From assembly GCA_944362615.1 (NCBI GenBank), contig CALVTM010000002.1, positions 186,001-250,000 on the forward strand: DNA of 64,000 nt. Reading direction: 5' to 3'. The translations under genes were made by a program, and so were the position numbers. Shown here piece after piece: positions 33,545 to 44,201 of this stretch (position 1 is its first letter; every line of letters starts with the position of its first letter). Below the pieces are notes generated by a model that did not search any database, was not told the origin of the DNA, and worked only from the letters and a program-made list of their open reading frames with translations. The stretch comes from an uncultured Clostridia bacterium (lineage in GTDB: Bacteria; Bacillota; Clostridia; Christensenellales; Pumilibacteraceae).

Positions 33545-34660
33545 TTATTTAAGATTTTCGGGATTGAGGCAGCTCAGCTCGGGAAGCACGAACAGTCCAT
33601 CCTTACGGATAAGAACGTCATCGAACCATATCTCTCCGCCGCCGAACTCCGGAGTCATCACAAGCACGAGATCCCAATGCACTGCGCTCTGATTGCCGTT
33701 GTACGCATCGTCGTAGCAGCAACCGGGAGTGAAGTGAATGGATCCGGCTATTTTTTCATCGAAAAGGATGTCGCCCATGGCTTTTGTTATGAACGGGTTT
33801 ACGCCTATCGCAAACTCACCGACATAACGTGCGCCTTCATCTGTATCGAAAATCGCGTTGATCTTATCCGGATAATTTCCCGTCGCGTTCACTATTTTTC
33901 CGTTTTCGAACGTAAGCGAAACATTTTCGAATTTGGTACCGTTTTCGATAGACGGTACGTTATATGTGATACGTCCGTTCACGCTGTTCCTTACCGGAGC
34001 GGTGTAAACTTCGCCGTCCGGTATGTTCATATGACCAGAGCACTTGACAGCGTCTATACCTTTTATCGAAAACGTAAGGTCGGTATCTTTCGCGACAAGG
34101 CGTACCTTGTCTGTCTTGTCCATGAGCGCCTTGAGCGCGTCCATTGCCTTATCCATTTTTGCGTAATCCATGCAGCATACGCGGAAATAAAAGTCTTCAA
34201 AACTGTCCGTAGGCTCACCCGAAAGCTGTGCCATTGAATCATTTGGCCAGCGCAGCACTACCCAACGGGTGTTTTTGACTCTCATCTCGTGGTGTACCGG
34301 ATATGAGTAAAGTCTTGAGTATATTCCCGCTTTGTCAGACGGCACTCCCGAAAGATCATAAGCGTTTTCGTTTCCGCGTACGCCAATGTAACAATCCATC
34401 TTGCTCATGCGGTACGCCGCGAAATCCGCAAGCATCTTAACGTGTTCTTCACACGTTCTCGTGCGGACAGCCGCCTCTACCTTGCTTTTATACGTTTCCA
34501 CAAACGGGTATGCTCCCGCCGACTGCACCTGTCTTACAAGTTCCGCCGTAAATTCTGCGGGTACATCGGTAGCTTCTATAAGCACTTTATCTCCAGGCTT
34601 TGCGGCAACTGAATAATTAACCAGTCCGCTCGCAAGCGTCTTCATTCTCGGATCAAACAT
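33545..34660 (-). CDS. M29 family aminopeptidase
   Basis: 371 residues, resembling the thermophilic aminopeptidase family M29 (AmpS, PepS): N-terminal SVAAKPGDKVLIEATD, NVPSIENGTKFENVSLTFENGKIVNATG in the middle, GEFAIGVNP near residue 283, and the metal-binding C-terminal HFTPGCCYDDAYNGNQSAVHWDLV. It removes N-terminal amino acids from peptides in the cytoplasm with two metal ions. A good Shine-Dalgarno site (AAGGAGGG) precedes the ATG. It stands alone between perR and fba. Confidence 0.9.
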   Translation of the reverse strand: MFDPRMKTLASGLVNYSVAAKPGDKVLIEATDVPAEFTAELVRQVQSAGAYPFVETYKSKVEAAVRTRTCEEHVKMLADFAAYRMSKMDCYIGVRGNENAYDLSGVPSDKAGIYSRLYSYPVHHEMRVKNTRWVVLRWPNDSMAQLSGEPTDSFEDFYFRVCCMDYAKMDKAMDALKALMDKTDKVRLVAKDTDLTFSIKGIDAVKCSGHMNIPDGEVYTAPVRNSVNGRITYNVPSIENGTKFENVSLTFENGKIVNATGNYPDKINAIFDTDEGARYVGEFAIGVNPFITKAMGDILFDEKIAGSIHFTPGCCYDDAYNGNQSAVHWDLVLVMTPEFGGGEIWFDDVLIRKDGLFVLPELSCLNPENLK

Positions 34661-34810
34661 TATACGTCCCTCCTTGTTACGGATCGCCTTCCGGTATTAT
34701 GCGCTGTATCGCTATGCACAATCCGTTTTTTACGGTTTTTTCCGTATTTTTGAACAGTATAGCAGGAAAATTTTCAATAGTCTACCAAAATTTTTCAAAA
34801 TCCATGTTAA

Positions 34811-35818
<1,008 letters not shown>

Positions 35819-35844
35819 TTACAAGCAATATTGACAAAAACATC

Positions 35845-35884
35845 ATCACGCCGAACGGCATTGCCGAGCGGCGTGATTTTTTTA
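35845..35884 (+). terminator. Terminator of fba
   Basis: ATCACGCCG / CGGCGTGAT stem followed by seven T residues, 27 bases after the fba stop. Confidence 0.85.
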
Positions 35885-35924
35885 TGCGCTCGTACTGCAG
35901 AGCGTTATCACTTAAAATGCAGAA

Positions 35925-35954
35925 CCGCCGCGCTTATTTGCGCGGCGGCTTTTT
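35925..35954 (+). terminator. Second hairpin between fba and uvrB
   Basis: CCGCCGCG / CGCGGCGG stem with an 8-base loop, T run on the plus strand and A run before it, so possibly bidirectional and also ending uvrB, whose stop lies 22 bases away. Confidence 0.7.
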
Positions 35955-35987
35955 AATCATCACTTACTTAAATCATCACTTACTTTT
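35955..35987. repeat. Tandem 16-bp duplication at the uvrB stop codon
   Basis: AATCATCACTTACTT occurs twice in tandem; one copy contains the uvrB stop codon and last codons, the other lies outside. Confidence 0.7.
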
Positions 35988-37940
35988 GCTTATTTCCCTC
36001 TCTATCTTCTTCAATTCCGCTATACGGTCACGCAGTTTTATCGCCGTTTCAAAATCAAGCGCAGCCGAAGCGGTCTTCATAAGACCTTGAAGTGATTCTA
36101 TCTGTTTGCCGATATCTCCCTCACGAAGATCTCCGGTCGCTTTTGTCGTTATTTCCAACGAATTAGCTATTTTCTTCACTATCGTTTTCGGAGTTATTCC
36201 GTGCTCTTTATTGTATGCCTGTTGTTTCGCGCGACGTCTGTCCGTTTCCTTTATCGCTCGTTCCATGGAACCCGTCATAACGTCCGCATACATTATGACC
36301 TTACTCTCGGCATTACGCGCAGCTCTGCCTATCGTCTGTATCAGTGACGACTCGCTTCGCAGAAAGCCTTCCTTATCCGCGTCCAGTATGGCTACAAGCT
36401 TTACTTCGGGCATATCCAGACCTTCACGCAAAAGGTTTATACCGACTATAACGTCAAAGTCGCCCCGCCGCAATCCCATTATTATCTCCATGCGCTCCAT
36501 TGTTCCTATGTCCGAATGAAGATAGCGCACTTTCTGTCCGTGCTCCGCAAGGAACTCAGTGAGGTTTTCCGCCATTTTTTTCGTAAGGGTGGTTACAAGC
36601 ACACGCCCCTCGTACTGTACGCACTTCTTTATTTCTCCGAGAAGATCGTCTATCTGCCCTTTTACCGGCCGCACTTCTATCGGCGGATCTACAAGCCCGG
36701 TCGGGCGGATCACCTGTTCGGCGACGTTATCCGCCATTTTCAGCTCGTAAGCGCCCGGTGTTGCGCTGACATATACCACCTGCGTTATCCGCTCGTTGAA
36801 TTCCTCAAAATTAAGAGGTCTGTTATCAAACGCCGCAGGCAAACGGAAGCCGTAGTCTACCAGATTGGTCTTTCTCGCCCTGTCGCCGTTGTACATGGCG
36901 TGAAGCTGAGGCAGACTCATATGGCTCTCGTCAATAAACATTATGAAATCATCCGGGAAATAATCAAGCAGAGTGTAAGGCGGCTGACCGGGCGCGCGTC
37001 CGTCAAAATACCTTGAATAATTCTCTATGCCCGAACAATAGCCTATCTCGCGCATCATATCCATATCGTAATTTGTGCGCTGACGGATCCTATATGCCTC
37101 TATCTGCTTGCCCTGGGCTTCAAAAAATTTAACGCGCTCATCCAGATCGGCGGATATGTTCTGCAAAGCCGTTTTCATGCGCCCGCTCTCCACCGCATAG
37201 TGAGATGCGGGGAATATCGCGGCGTGCTTCAGCCGCGAAAGAGCTCTGCCCGTCATCGCTTCTATCTCGCTTACCTGCTCTATCTCGTCTCCGAAAAATT
37301 CAACGCGAATGGCACGCTCTGAGCTGGACGCCGGAAATATATCCACGGTATCGCCCTTTACGCGGAAATTGGTACGGTCAAATTCTGTATCCGACCGGAT
37401 ATAATTTATCTCTACAAGGCGGCGTATCAGATCGTCCCGCTCCATAATCTGCCCCGGGCGCAGGGATATGCTCATCCGGTAATATTCTTCGGGCGCGCCC
37501 AGACCGTATATGCACGATACGCTCGCTACTACTATCGTATCCCGCCGCTCCGCAAGACTGCACGTCGCAGAGTGGCGCAGTTTATCCAGCTCATCGTTTA
37601 TCGCAAGATCCTTTTCGATATAGGTATCCGTCGGCACTATATATGCTTCCGGCTGGAAATAGTCGTAGTAAGATACAAAATACTCCACTCTGTTCTTGGG
37701 AAACAGCTCTCTGAACTCGTTGCAAAGCTGACCTACAAGCGTTTTATTATGCGCGAGAACGAGAGTGGGCCGATTGACCCGCTCTATTATCTTTGCCATG
37801 GTGTACGTCTTGCCGCTGCCCGTCACGCCGAGCAGTACCTGATGCCGCAATCCGTTTTCTATCCCTTCGGCTATGCTCTCTATCGCCGCCGGCTGATCGC
37901 CCATCGGCTTATAAGGTGATACAACTTCAAACTTATCCAT
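35976..37940 (-). CDS. uvrB: Excinuclease ABC subunit B
   Basis: 654 residues. UvrB verifies damage in nucleotide excision repair. Walker [15 protein letters not shown] near 38, the beta-hairpin around [12 protein letters not shown] near 95, [18 protein letters not shown] and the C-terminal UVR domain ([10 protein letters not shown]) are present. The ATG at 37940 has GGAGG five bases away; a longer frame up to 38000 has no site. It overlaps the DMT transporter gene by eight bases. Confidence 0.96.
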   Translation of the reverse strand: MDKFEVVSPYKPMGDQPAAIESIAEGIENGLRHQVLLGVTGSGKTYTMAKIIERVNRPTLVLAHNKTLVGQLCNEFRELFPKNRVEYFVSYYDYFQPEAYIVPTDTYIEKDLAINDELDKLRHSATCSLAERRDTIVVASVSCIYGLGAPEEYYRMSISLRPGQIMERDDLIRRLVEINYIRSDTEFDRTNFRVKGDTVDIFPASSSERAIRVEFFGDEIEQVSEIEAMTGRALSRLKHAAIFPASHYAVESGRMKTALQNISADLDERVKFFEAQGKQIEAYRIRQRTNYDMDMMREIGYCSGIENYSRYFDGRAPGQPPYTLLDYFPDDFIMFIDESHMSLPQLHAMYNGDRARKTNLVDYGFRLPAAFDNRPLNFEEFNERITQVVYVSATPGAYELKMADNVAEQVIRPTGLVDPPIEVRPVKGQIDDLLGEIKKCVQYEGRVLVTTLTKKMAENLTEFLAEHGQKVRYLHSDIGTMERMEIIMGLRRGDFDVIVGINLLREGLDMPEVKLVAILDADKEGFLRSESSLIQTIGRAARNAESKVIMYADVMTGSMERAIKETDRRRAKQQAYNKEHGITPKTIVKKIANSLEITTKATGDLREGDIGKQIESLQGLMKTASAALDFETAIKLRDRIAELKKIEREISKSK

Positions 37941-38931
37941 CACTGCCTCCACCGCCCGTATCCGCTTTATGCGGATCGTCATCCGCCCTGTCCGGAACAT
38001 CTCCGCCCATCTTGTCCGCGTCCTTTGGTTCTTTGCACACTGCCGGTCCTGACCGACGACTTACTGCCATATTATGAATCCAGTTTATCGCCGCCCCGCA
38101 TATTACTATTACATAACCCACGTAACTGAGCGCATCCGGAAATTCACTGAGGAAAATTGCGCCGAGTATTGCCGCAAAAATAACTATCGTATAATCAAAT
38201 ACCGAGATCTCTTTAGCGGGCGCGTATGTATATGCGCGGGTTATAAATATCTGACCGCCTGCCGCAGATGCTCCCGCGCCGAGCAGAAATAACGTCTGCG
38301 CCGTAGTCATCGGCGTAAATTCCGCTATCAGAAAAGGCAGTAAAACCAGACACGAAAACGCCGAGAAGAAAAATACAATGAGATTACGCGACGCGCCGCC
38401 CGCTCCCGCTTTCCGCACGAACGTATAAGCAAGACCCGCGCTCATACCTCCCATGACCCCGCCGACAGCAGGAATCACATCCGGAGAAAAAGTGGGCTTG
38501 ACAACAAATAATGCTCCGGTGAACGCTACCGCCACAGCAAGCCACTCATACCTGTTCGGCTTCTCCCTTAACAGAAATATCGAAAATATCATCGAAAAAA
38601 ACGGGGACAGCTTATTCAGTATCGACGCATCCGCTATATCCATACTGTCGATTGCCGCAAAGTTGAGTATTATACCTACAACCCCGGCTACCGACCGCAT
38701 TATCAGCGGGTATAAATTGCCTTTTATCGTCCTGAACTGGGACGGCTTACGGAGCAAAAGCACAAACGCTACGCCCGCCGCGACCAGATTACGGAAAAAT
38801 GCCTTCTGCATCGTCGGCAGCTCCCCCGCAAGCTTGACAAACATATTCATCAGCGCAAAGAAAAAAGCCGAGATTATTATGAATATTACTCCGTAATACC
38901 TTTTTGTCGTTCCGGACGCCTGCACTTGCAC
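37933..38931 (-). CDS. EamA/DMT family transporter
   Basis: 332 residues with about ten membrane helices in two EamA halves ([20 protein letters not shown] in helix 1; [23 protein letters not shown] in the second half). The C-terminal tail is acidic and histidine/glycine-rich ([19 protein letters not shown]). It probably exports a small metabolite; substrate not predictable. The start is a GTG with GGAG five bases away. Its stop lies eight bases inside the uvrB start, so the pair is one operon. Confidence 0.8.
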   Translation of the reverse strand: MQVQASGTTKRYYGVIFIIISAFFFALMNMFVKLAGELPTMQKAFFRNLVAAGVAFVLLLRKPSQFRTIKGNLYPLIMRSVAGVVGIILNFAAIDSMDIADASILNKLSPFFSMIFSIFLLREKPNRYEWLAVAVAFTGALFVVKPTFSPDVIPAVGGVMGGMSAGLAYTFVRKAGAGGASRNLIVFFFSAFSCLVLLPFLIAEFTPMTTAQTLFLLGAGASAAGGQIFITRAYTYAPAKEISVFDYTIVIFAAILGAIFLSEFPDALSYVGYVIVICGAAINWIHNMAVSRRSGPAVCKEPKDADKMGGDVPDRADDDPHKADTGGGGSDG

Positions 38932-38957
38932 CCTCTCTCCATTGAATAATCACTATC

Positions 38958-38986
38958 AGTTTATTGTGTATGACATTCGTTGTCAA
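38958..38986 (-). promoter_or_regulatory. Promoter of the DMT-uvrB operon
   Basis: TTGACA (38981-38986), 17-bp spacer, TAAACT (38958-38963), minus strand, leader of about 20 bases. Confidence 0.7.
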
Positions 38987-39027
38987 GCGAACACAATAAG
39001 AAATTAATAGAAAATTTGTTCTAATTA

Positions 39028-39056
39028 TTGACTCAGCCTGCTGCGTGTGGTATAAT
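39028..39056 (+). promoter_or_regulatory. Promoter of dinB
   Basis: TTGACT (39028-39033), 17-bp spacer, TATAAT (39051-39056). Leader of about 13 bases containing GGAGG. Divergent from the DMT-uvrB promoter 42 bases away. No obvious LexA/SOS box was seen. Confidence 0.8.
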
Positions 39057-39075
39057 AATTCCGTCGGAGGTCATT

Positions 39076-40299
39076 ATGAGCCTGTTCATACATCTGGATA
39101 TGAATAATTTTTACGCAAGTGTGGAATGTCAGCTGAATCCCTCTCTGCGCGATAAACCCGTAGCCGTCGCCGGTTCACCCGAAAAACGGCACGGCGTCGT
39201 ACTTGCAAAAAACGAGATAGCGAAAAAATTCGGAGTAAAGACCGGAGATACCGTGCTCGAAGCGGAAGCCAAAGCGCCCGGTATAGTATTTGTACCTCCT
39301 CACTTCGATATCTACGATAAAATATCCAAAAAAATGTTCGGGATCTGTAACAGATACACCTGCTTCGTGGAGCCGTTCGGTCCGGACGAATGCTGGCTGG
39401 ACTGTACGGAAACAGTTCATCTTTTCGGAAGCGGAGAGGATATAGCAAACGGACTGAGAGCAAGCATAAAAGAAGAACTGGAACTTACCGCCAGTGCGGG
39501 AGTCAGCTTTACGAAAATGTTTGCAAAGCTGGGCAGTGACATAAAAAAACCGGATGCGACCACCGTAATAACGCGTGAAAACTATAAGGAAAAAGTTTGG
39601 GGACTTGCTGTCGGTGATCTTTGCGGTGTCGGGAACAAAACGGCGGAAAAACTGAAAAAACTGAATATTCTCACTATCGGCGATCTCGCCCGCGCCGACG
39701 AACGCGTACTTAAAAAATTACTTGGTAAGCCGGGCGTGGATCTTCGCCGCATAGCACGCGGCGAAGAGGAAGGTCAGGTCCGCGAAGCGGTATGCTCGAG
39801 AGACGTAAAAAGCGTGAGTCACGGACTTACGGCGCTGCGTGATCTCGTAACCCGTGAGGACGGAGTCACGCTTATCGGCTACTTATCCGAGCTCGTCGCC
39901 GCAAGACTGAAAAAATACAGCTTCAAGGCAAGCGGTATCTATCTCGGCATCAGATATTCCGATCTTACAAGATACGGAAAGCAACTGGCTCTGCCCTCAC
40001 CCATATGCTCCTCGTCTGATATTTCCGATTCCGCCATAGCGCTGTTCGACGAAATCTGGAACGGGCAGCCGCTGCGTTCGATAGACGTCGGAACATTTGC
40101 TCTCTCGTCCGCCGCACAGCCCGTGCAGCTCTCAATGTTTGACGGCACAAGCAAAACGGAAAGCCGGGAAAAACTGGATGAGATAATAGCCGGCTTGCGA
40201 ATGCGTTACGGCAAAAATGCAGTAATACGCGCATCCCAGATGAACGAGGATATTTATACGGACAAAGACGTCGGGGATTTTCTGCCTTTCAAAAGGTAG
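39076..40299 (+). CDS. dinB: DNA polymerase IV (Y family)
   Basis: 407 residues. A translesion polymerase. The metal-binding motif FIHLDMNNFYASVE at the N terminus and GPDECWLDCTE near 103, with D and E as catalytic ligands, are intact, as are GVSFTKMFAKLGSDIKKPD and the HhH segment (VGNKTAEKLKKLNILTIGDL). The C terminus has QLSMFD, close to the beta-clamp-binding motif QxxLF. Start at 39076 after GGAGG. Being beside uvrB fits a DNA repair neighbourhood, but they are on opposite strands. Confidence 0.95.
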   Translation: MSLFIHLDMNNFYASVECQLNPSLRDKPVAVAGSPEKRHGVVLAKNEIAKKFGVKTGDTVLEAEAKAPGIVFVPPHFDIYDKISKKMFGICNRYTCFVEPFGPDECWLDCTETVHLFGSGEDIANGLRASIKEELELTASAGVSFTKMFAKLGSDIKKPDATTVITRENYKEKVWGLAVGDLCGVGNKTAEKLKKLNILTIGDLARADERVLKKLLGKPGVDLRRIARGEEEGQVREAVCSRDVKSVSHGLTALRDLVTREDGVTLIGYLSELVAARLKKYSFKASGIYLGIRYSDLTRYGKQLALPSPICSSSDISDSAIALFDEIWNGQPLRSIDVGTFALSSAAQPVQLSMFDGTSKTESREKLDEIIAGLRMRYGKNAVIRASQMNEDIYTDKDVGDFLPFKR

Positions 40300-40390
40300 A
40301 CAATATATGAATGAGATCGCCGGAAAATGTACCCGTAAAATCAGAAATTTATTGACACATTAAAGCGGCAATGAATTTAACACAAATTTA

Positions 40391-40430
40391 AAAGAGCGGA
40401 ATGAAATCAGTTCCTGTTCCGCTCTTTTTT
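40391..40430 (+). terminator. Terminator of dinB
   Basis: AAAGAGCGGAA / TTCCGCTCTTT stem and following T run, about 90 bases after the stop. Confidence 0.8.
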
Positions 40431-40452
40431 CACATTATTCAAAGCCACCCCG

Positions 40453-40497
40453 GGACAACTGCCCGCATTCAAAATCATTGTCCGGACAACTGCCCGC
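40453..40497. repeat. 14-bp direct repeat
   Basis: GGACAACTGCCCGC occurs at 40453-40466 and 40484-40497, 31 bp apart, in the spacer between dinB and the YeiH gene. AAAATCAT (about 40471) and ATGATTTT (about 40510) flank the second copy as an inverted pair. Confidence 0.6.
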
Positions 40498-40540
40498 CGT
40501 ACCCGGCCGATGATTTTCCCGTGTTAACTGATAACACTTC

Positions 40541-41749
40541 TCAGATGAGACCTGTAGCATACTGGATGCCCAGACTTACCGAAGCTATCGCTATCCAGCA
40601 CACCAAACCGAGCAGTATGGGTTTCAGACCGGTGCGTATCAGCTTTATAATATTCGTATTCAGACCTATGGCAGCCATCGCAAGAGTGATCATAAACTTA
40701 CCCGCACTCTGCAGAAAACCCGAAACGTTTTCCGGTATTCCGACTGCCGGAAAAAGCCAGGTGTTGATCACTGCGGCTATTAGGAAGAAAATTACAAACC
40801 ACGGAAAGACTTTTACAAAACTGAAGTTAAGTCCGTCGGATGCGGATCCGCCTTCCGCCTTAGCGCTCCTGCGCGCTTTTATCATCTGCCATACGGCAAG
40901 CGCAAGAGTTATCGGGATTATCGCAAGCGTGCGCGTAAGTTTTACTATTGTCGCCTGTGCAAGCGCAACGCCGCTGCCCGTCATGCTCTCCCAGCTTGAT
41001 CCCGCCGCGACCACGGAAGATGTATCGTTTATCGCCGTTCCTGCCCAGATGCCGAAACCTTTATCGCTCATTCCGAGTGCCTGTCCCAGAGCGGGGAACG
41101 TAAACGCCGCTATGACGTTAAACAAGAATATGACGGAAATGGACGTTGCCACGTCACTGTCTTTAGCGCGGATAACCGGTGCTGTCGCGGCTATTGCGCT
41201 GCCGCCGCATATAGAAGAACCGACGCCTACGAGCATTGCAGTATTTGTCGGAATTTTCAGCAGTTTGCACATTGCGAATGAAACTACGAGCGACGTGGTT
41301 ATCGTTGCTAAAATTATCAGAATTGAGTCAGAACCGGCTTCGATCACCTGCATAAACTGCATGCCGAAACCGAGGAATACTATGCTCGCCTGAAGTATCT
41401 TTTTAGACGTAAATCTGATACCTGCGTCCAGCCATTTCGGACGCGGGAAAAACGCTATTATCATTCCGATGACTATGGCAAAAACCGCGCTTCCTATCAC
41501 CGGCACCAACATTCCGAGGAACCATGACGGAACTGCTATGACAGCACATAAAACGACTCCCGGGATAGTTGATTTCAGCCATTCCCATATCCGTCTGAAA
41601 AACGACGGCTTTTGAGGCTGAGACTCCTGTTCGTCTTTAACCTCTGCTTTCTGATCGGCTGACCCGGCACTCTCCTGAGTCTCCCGGGTTTCTTTTTCAG
41701 CTTGCTCAATTTCGTTGTTTTCCGGGGTTGTCTGATTCTCCTGTTCCAT
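40541..41749 (-). CDS. YeiH/UPF0324 family membrane protein
   Basis: About 402 residues: a hydrophilic, glutamate/glutamine-rich N-terminal tail of some 60 residues, then about ten membrane helices. Motifs shared with YeiH-type proteins are GVGSSICGGSAIAATAPVI near 180 and GTAINDTSSVVAAG near 238. Members are annotated as putative sulfate exporters, without firm evidence. Start is uncertain: ATG at 41749 or an in-frame TTG at 41758, neither with a close Shine-Dalgarno site. The Q/E-rich tail is longer than usual for the family. Confidence 0.8.
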   Translation of the reverse strand: MEQENQTTPENNEIEQAEKETRETQESAGSADQKAEVKDEQESQPQKPSFFRRIWEWLKSTIPGVVLCAVIAVPSWFLGMLVPVIGSAVFAIVIGMIIAFFPRPKWLDAGIRFTSKKILQASIVFLGFGMQFMQVIEAGSDSILIILATITTSLVVSFAMCKLLKIPTNTAMLVGVGSSICGGSAIAATAPVIRAKDSDVATSISVIFLFNVIAAFTFPALGQALGMSDKGFGIWAGTAINDTSSVVAAGSSWESMTGSGVALAQATIVKLTRTLAIIPITLALAVWQMIKARRSAKAEGGSASDGLNFSFVKVFPWFVIFFLIAAVINTWLFPAVGIPENVSGFLQSAGKFMITLAMAAIGLNTNIIKLIRTGLKPILLGLVCWIAIASVSLGIQYATGLI

Positions 41750-41798
41750 GATTGCCAACTTGCTGTGTACTGACTCCTCATCGCCGAGCCGCTTAGTT

Positions 41799-41827
41799 AT
41801 TATATCTTATTATGTCGAAAATGTCAA
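41799..41827 (-). promoter_or_regulatory. Promoter of the YeiH gene
   Basis: Perfect TTGACA (41822-41827), 17-bp spacer, TATAAT (41799-41804) on the minus strand. Confidence 0.85.
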
Positions 41828-42104
41828 TTTATGCTTACGAAAACTTAAAAAAACATTAAAAAAATAACTCCGTCATTTTGTTCGGGTTATAGTCGATTTT
41901 CTGTCTGAGAACGCGTAACAAACCTTTTTTTATAAAATTTACCATACTATGTCAGGCATAATTTACACTACGTCACGCATAATACTTTTGATCTTCGCGG
42001 CATTATGCGAAAATTTTGAGTACTTTGTCATATTCGACTCTGACATATTTTGCATAACATACTTGTCCCCGATTAAGCAAAAAATCAGTATAGAGGACAG
42101 ACAA
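41828..42104 (+). other. Spacer before the toxin-antitoxin pair with GCATAAT repeats
   Basis: No gene. GCATAAT occurs at 41956-41962 and 41977-41983, 21 bp apart, and its reverse complement ATTATGC at 42002-42008. Such repeats could be operator half-sites for the antitoxin. No convincing promoter could be chosen. Confidence 0.35.
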
Positions 42105-42314
42105 ATGGTAATAATCTTGCTTGACGCGAAAGAAGCCCTGGAGCTTATAAGAGCAGCATCGGAGAGAGGTATGAATCTGAATTTTTCCGTTGAAGAGATA
42201 ATTAACAAATACTTCCCCGCTTCGCATATTATGGATAAAGACAAAGTAGCGGAAGGTTATAAGGAGATGAGCGCCATAAATCTGGCGATTGCCAATGGAG
42301 ATCAGGAGAGGTGA
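42105..42314 (+). CDS. MazE/EndoAI-like antitoxin with atypical N terminus
   Basis: 69 residues. The C-terminal part, [19 protein letters not shown], resembles the toxin-binding tail of Bacillus EndoAI antitoxins (YVEMAKINLNIA). The N-terminal half ([20 protein letters not shown], then [14 protein letters not shown]) does not look like the usual ribbon-helix-helix DNA-binding domain. The ATG at 42105 is eight bases after GAGGA. It overlaps the MazF-like gene by 20 bases. The role follows from position and the tail; DNA binding is uncertain. Confidence 0.65.
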   Translation: MVIILLDAKEALELIRAASERGMNLNFSVEEIINKYFPASHIMDKDKVAEGYKEMSAINLAIANGDQER

Positions 42315-42639
42315 CATTTTTTATGCGGACTTAAGTCCGGTGATCGGCAGCGAGCAAGGCGGTGTACGTCCGGTACTGATCGTCCAGAATGATGTGGGAA
42401 ACAAGTACTCTCCTACCATCATTGCAGGAGCGATCACAAGCCGTCTCACAAAGGCAAAACTGCCCACGCATATAGAGATCTCCAGCGGCAGATTCGGGCT
42501 TCAGAAAGACAGCGTCATCCTGCTTGAACAGCTTCGCACACTGGACAAAAGACGGCTCAAAGCGAAGATCGGCTCGCTTGATGACGATACCATGATAAGA
42601 GTGGATCGTGCTATTCTTATTTCGCTCGGATTCGTATAA
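42295..42639 (+). CDS. mazF: MazF/NdoA-family endoribonuclease toxin
   Basis: 114 residues of the PemK/MazF fold. [33 protein letters not shown] is close to Bacillus NdoA (EndoA), which cuts mRNA at specific short sites; R in GGVRPV and T in AGAITSR are the expected catalytic residues. The ATG at 42295 is inside the antitoxin gene and lacks its own Shine-Dalgarno site, so it is translationally coupled. In Bacillus ndoA sits upstream of sigB-related genes or near alr; neither is here. Confidence 0.9.
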   Translation: MEIRRGDIFYADLSPVIGSEQGGVRPVLIVQNDVGNKYSPTIIAGAITSRLTKAKLPTHIEISSGRFGLQKDSVILLEQLRTLDKRRLKAKIGSLDDDTMIRVDRAILISLGFV

Positions 42640-42659
42640 AAAACCAATCACAAATACAT

Positions 42660-42699
42660 AAGGGACTGTCGCAATCATAAGTGCGGGCAGTCCCTTGTT
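42660..42699 (+). terminator. Terminator of the toxin-antitoxin operon
   Basis: AAGGGACTG / CAGTCCCTT stem with a 19-base loop, followed by GTTTCTAT; 20 bases after the mazF stop. Confidence 0.65.
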
Positions 42700-42746
42700 T
42701 CTATATATTCTGTAAGTTTCTTTTTCGGATTTTTAAGTAAAAGGCA

Positions 42747-44201
42747 TCAGAATTTAAGTACTATATCGCTTGCAAGAACGCTCCATTCTCCCTTTTCTTC
42801 AGCTGCTCTCTCGCCTGCCTTACCGAACGCATAACACGCGGTGACAGCACTTAGCAAAGGAGGAAAATTAGCAGACAGAGCCGCCGTCAGTCCGGACAGC
42901 ACATCGCCGCTCCCCGCTTTCGCCATTGCCGGGCTTCCCGTGATATTCAGGTAAGTCCTGCTGCCGTCGCTTATCACCGTTGTAGCATTTTTCATTGCAA
43001 TAACGGCTTTTAGGCGTGAAGCAAGAGAGATAGTGCGCTCGGTGTCCGGCAGACTTCCGTCATCTCTTATCAGCCTGGCAAATTCCGCGACATGCGGTGT
43101 AAGTATCAGTTTGCACTTATGCCCGTCGACTGCCGCAAGGTCTTCAGACAAGGCATTCAGCCCGTCACCGTCCACGACTAATGTTCCTTCAAAATTTGCG
43201 GCAAGGTAAGATATGATCTTCAGTAAATGCGGATTTTTACCCATGCCCGGACCCAAAACTATCGACGATGCTTTTTTCATGATTAGATCAAGCGTCGGTT
43301 CATCGTAGACCGCCATGCCATCGTTATCCGGCATGAACATCAGCATTTCTTCTTTTACGCGCGCCTGGTATGCGACGGCAAGCGAACGCGGAACGCAAAG
43401 CACAGCGTACCCCGCTCCGCCGCGCAGAGCCGCCAGCGCAGACTCATGCGCAAGCAATGATGCGCCCATCATGGTCGGACTGCCGGCTACGATCTTAACG
43501 CTGCCGTAAGTCCCTTTATTGGACACAGGTTGTCTTGCCGGCAATTTTACGTCAGCCGCTTCGGCAATGTAAAAATCCGGCTCTCCCGTTTCCACATCAA
43601 TGTCACGCAGAGTTATTCTGCCCGCATAGTTCCTGCCGTCAGCAAGGTACAGCCCCTGCTTGAGCCCGATGAAAGTTACGGTTTCATCTGCTCTTACAGC
43701 TATTCCGTGTACGCGCCCGGTATCGGAATCAAGTCCGGTCGGCACGTCTATCGCAACGACATATGCTCCGCTCGCATTGACTTTGCGCACGATATCCCCG
43801 ATAAGACCTTCAACCTGCCTGCTGCAACCTATTCCGAGCAATCCGTCCACAACTACGTCTGCGGCGTTTATATCCACTTCTTCCGCCGTTTCAGGATAAT
43901 ATATATCCGCGCCGATACCCGTAAGTGCCATGAGGCGCTTGCCTACAAATTCATTGCGCTTTTCTCCGACTGAATATATCGCCACATTATAAGCGCGCGC
44001 AAGGAGCAGCAGCGCAAGACTGAGCGCGTCGCTGCCGTTGTTTCCGCCGCCCGCAAGTATCACTATCCGTTCAGCCGGCACCTGCATCACTATTTCACAT
44101 AGCGCTGCCGCCGCCCGCTCTATAAGTTCATCTTCGCCCGCGTGTTCCTTCGCCAGGCGTTCGGCTCGCCGGATGCTTTCCGTCTTATATACTCCCTTCA
44201 T
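42747..44201 (-). CDS. nnr: Bifunctional NAD(P)HX epimerase/dehydratase
   Basis: 484 residues. It repairs hydrated NAD(P)H: the N-terminal YjeF_N domain (LAGGGNNGSDALSLALLL, DVVVDGLLGIG) epimerises NAD(P)HX and the C-terminal ribokinase-like domain dehydrates it using ADP. C-terminal signatures are LTPHVAEFARL near 375, NITGSPAMAKAGSGDVLSG near 430. Single-chain fusion as in E. coli. Its start lies 17 bases inside recX, so one operon. Confidence 0.92.
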   Translation of the reverse strand: MKGVYKTESIRRAERLAKEHAGEDELIERAAAALCEIVMQVPAERIVILAGGGNNGSDALSLALLLLARAYNVAIYSVGEKRNEFVGKRLMALTGIGADIYYPETAEEVDINAADVVVDGLLGIGCSRQVEGLIGDIVRKVNASGAYVVAIDVPTGLDSDTGRVHGIAVRADETVTFIGLKQGLYLADGRNYAGRITLRDIDVETGEPDFYIAEAADVKLPARQPVSNKGTYGSVKIVAGSPTMMGASLLAHESALAALRGGAGYAVLCVPRSLAVAYQARVKEEMLMFMPDNDGMAVYDEPTLDLIMKKASSIVLGPGMGKNPHLLKIISYLAANFEGTLVVDGDGLNALSEDLAAVDGHKCKLILTPHVAEFARLIRDDGSLPDTERTISLASRLKAVIAMKNATTVISDGSRTYLNITGSPAMAKAGSGDVLSGLTAALSANFPPLLSAVTACYAFGKAGERAAEEKGEWSVLASDIVLKF

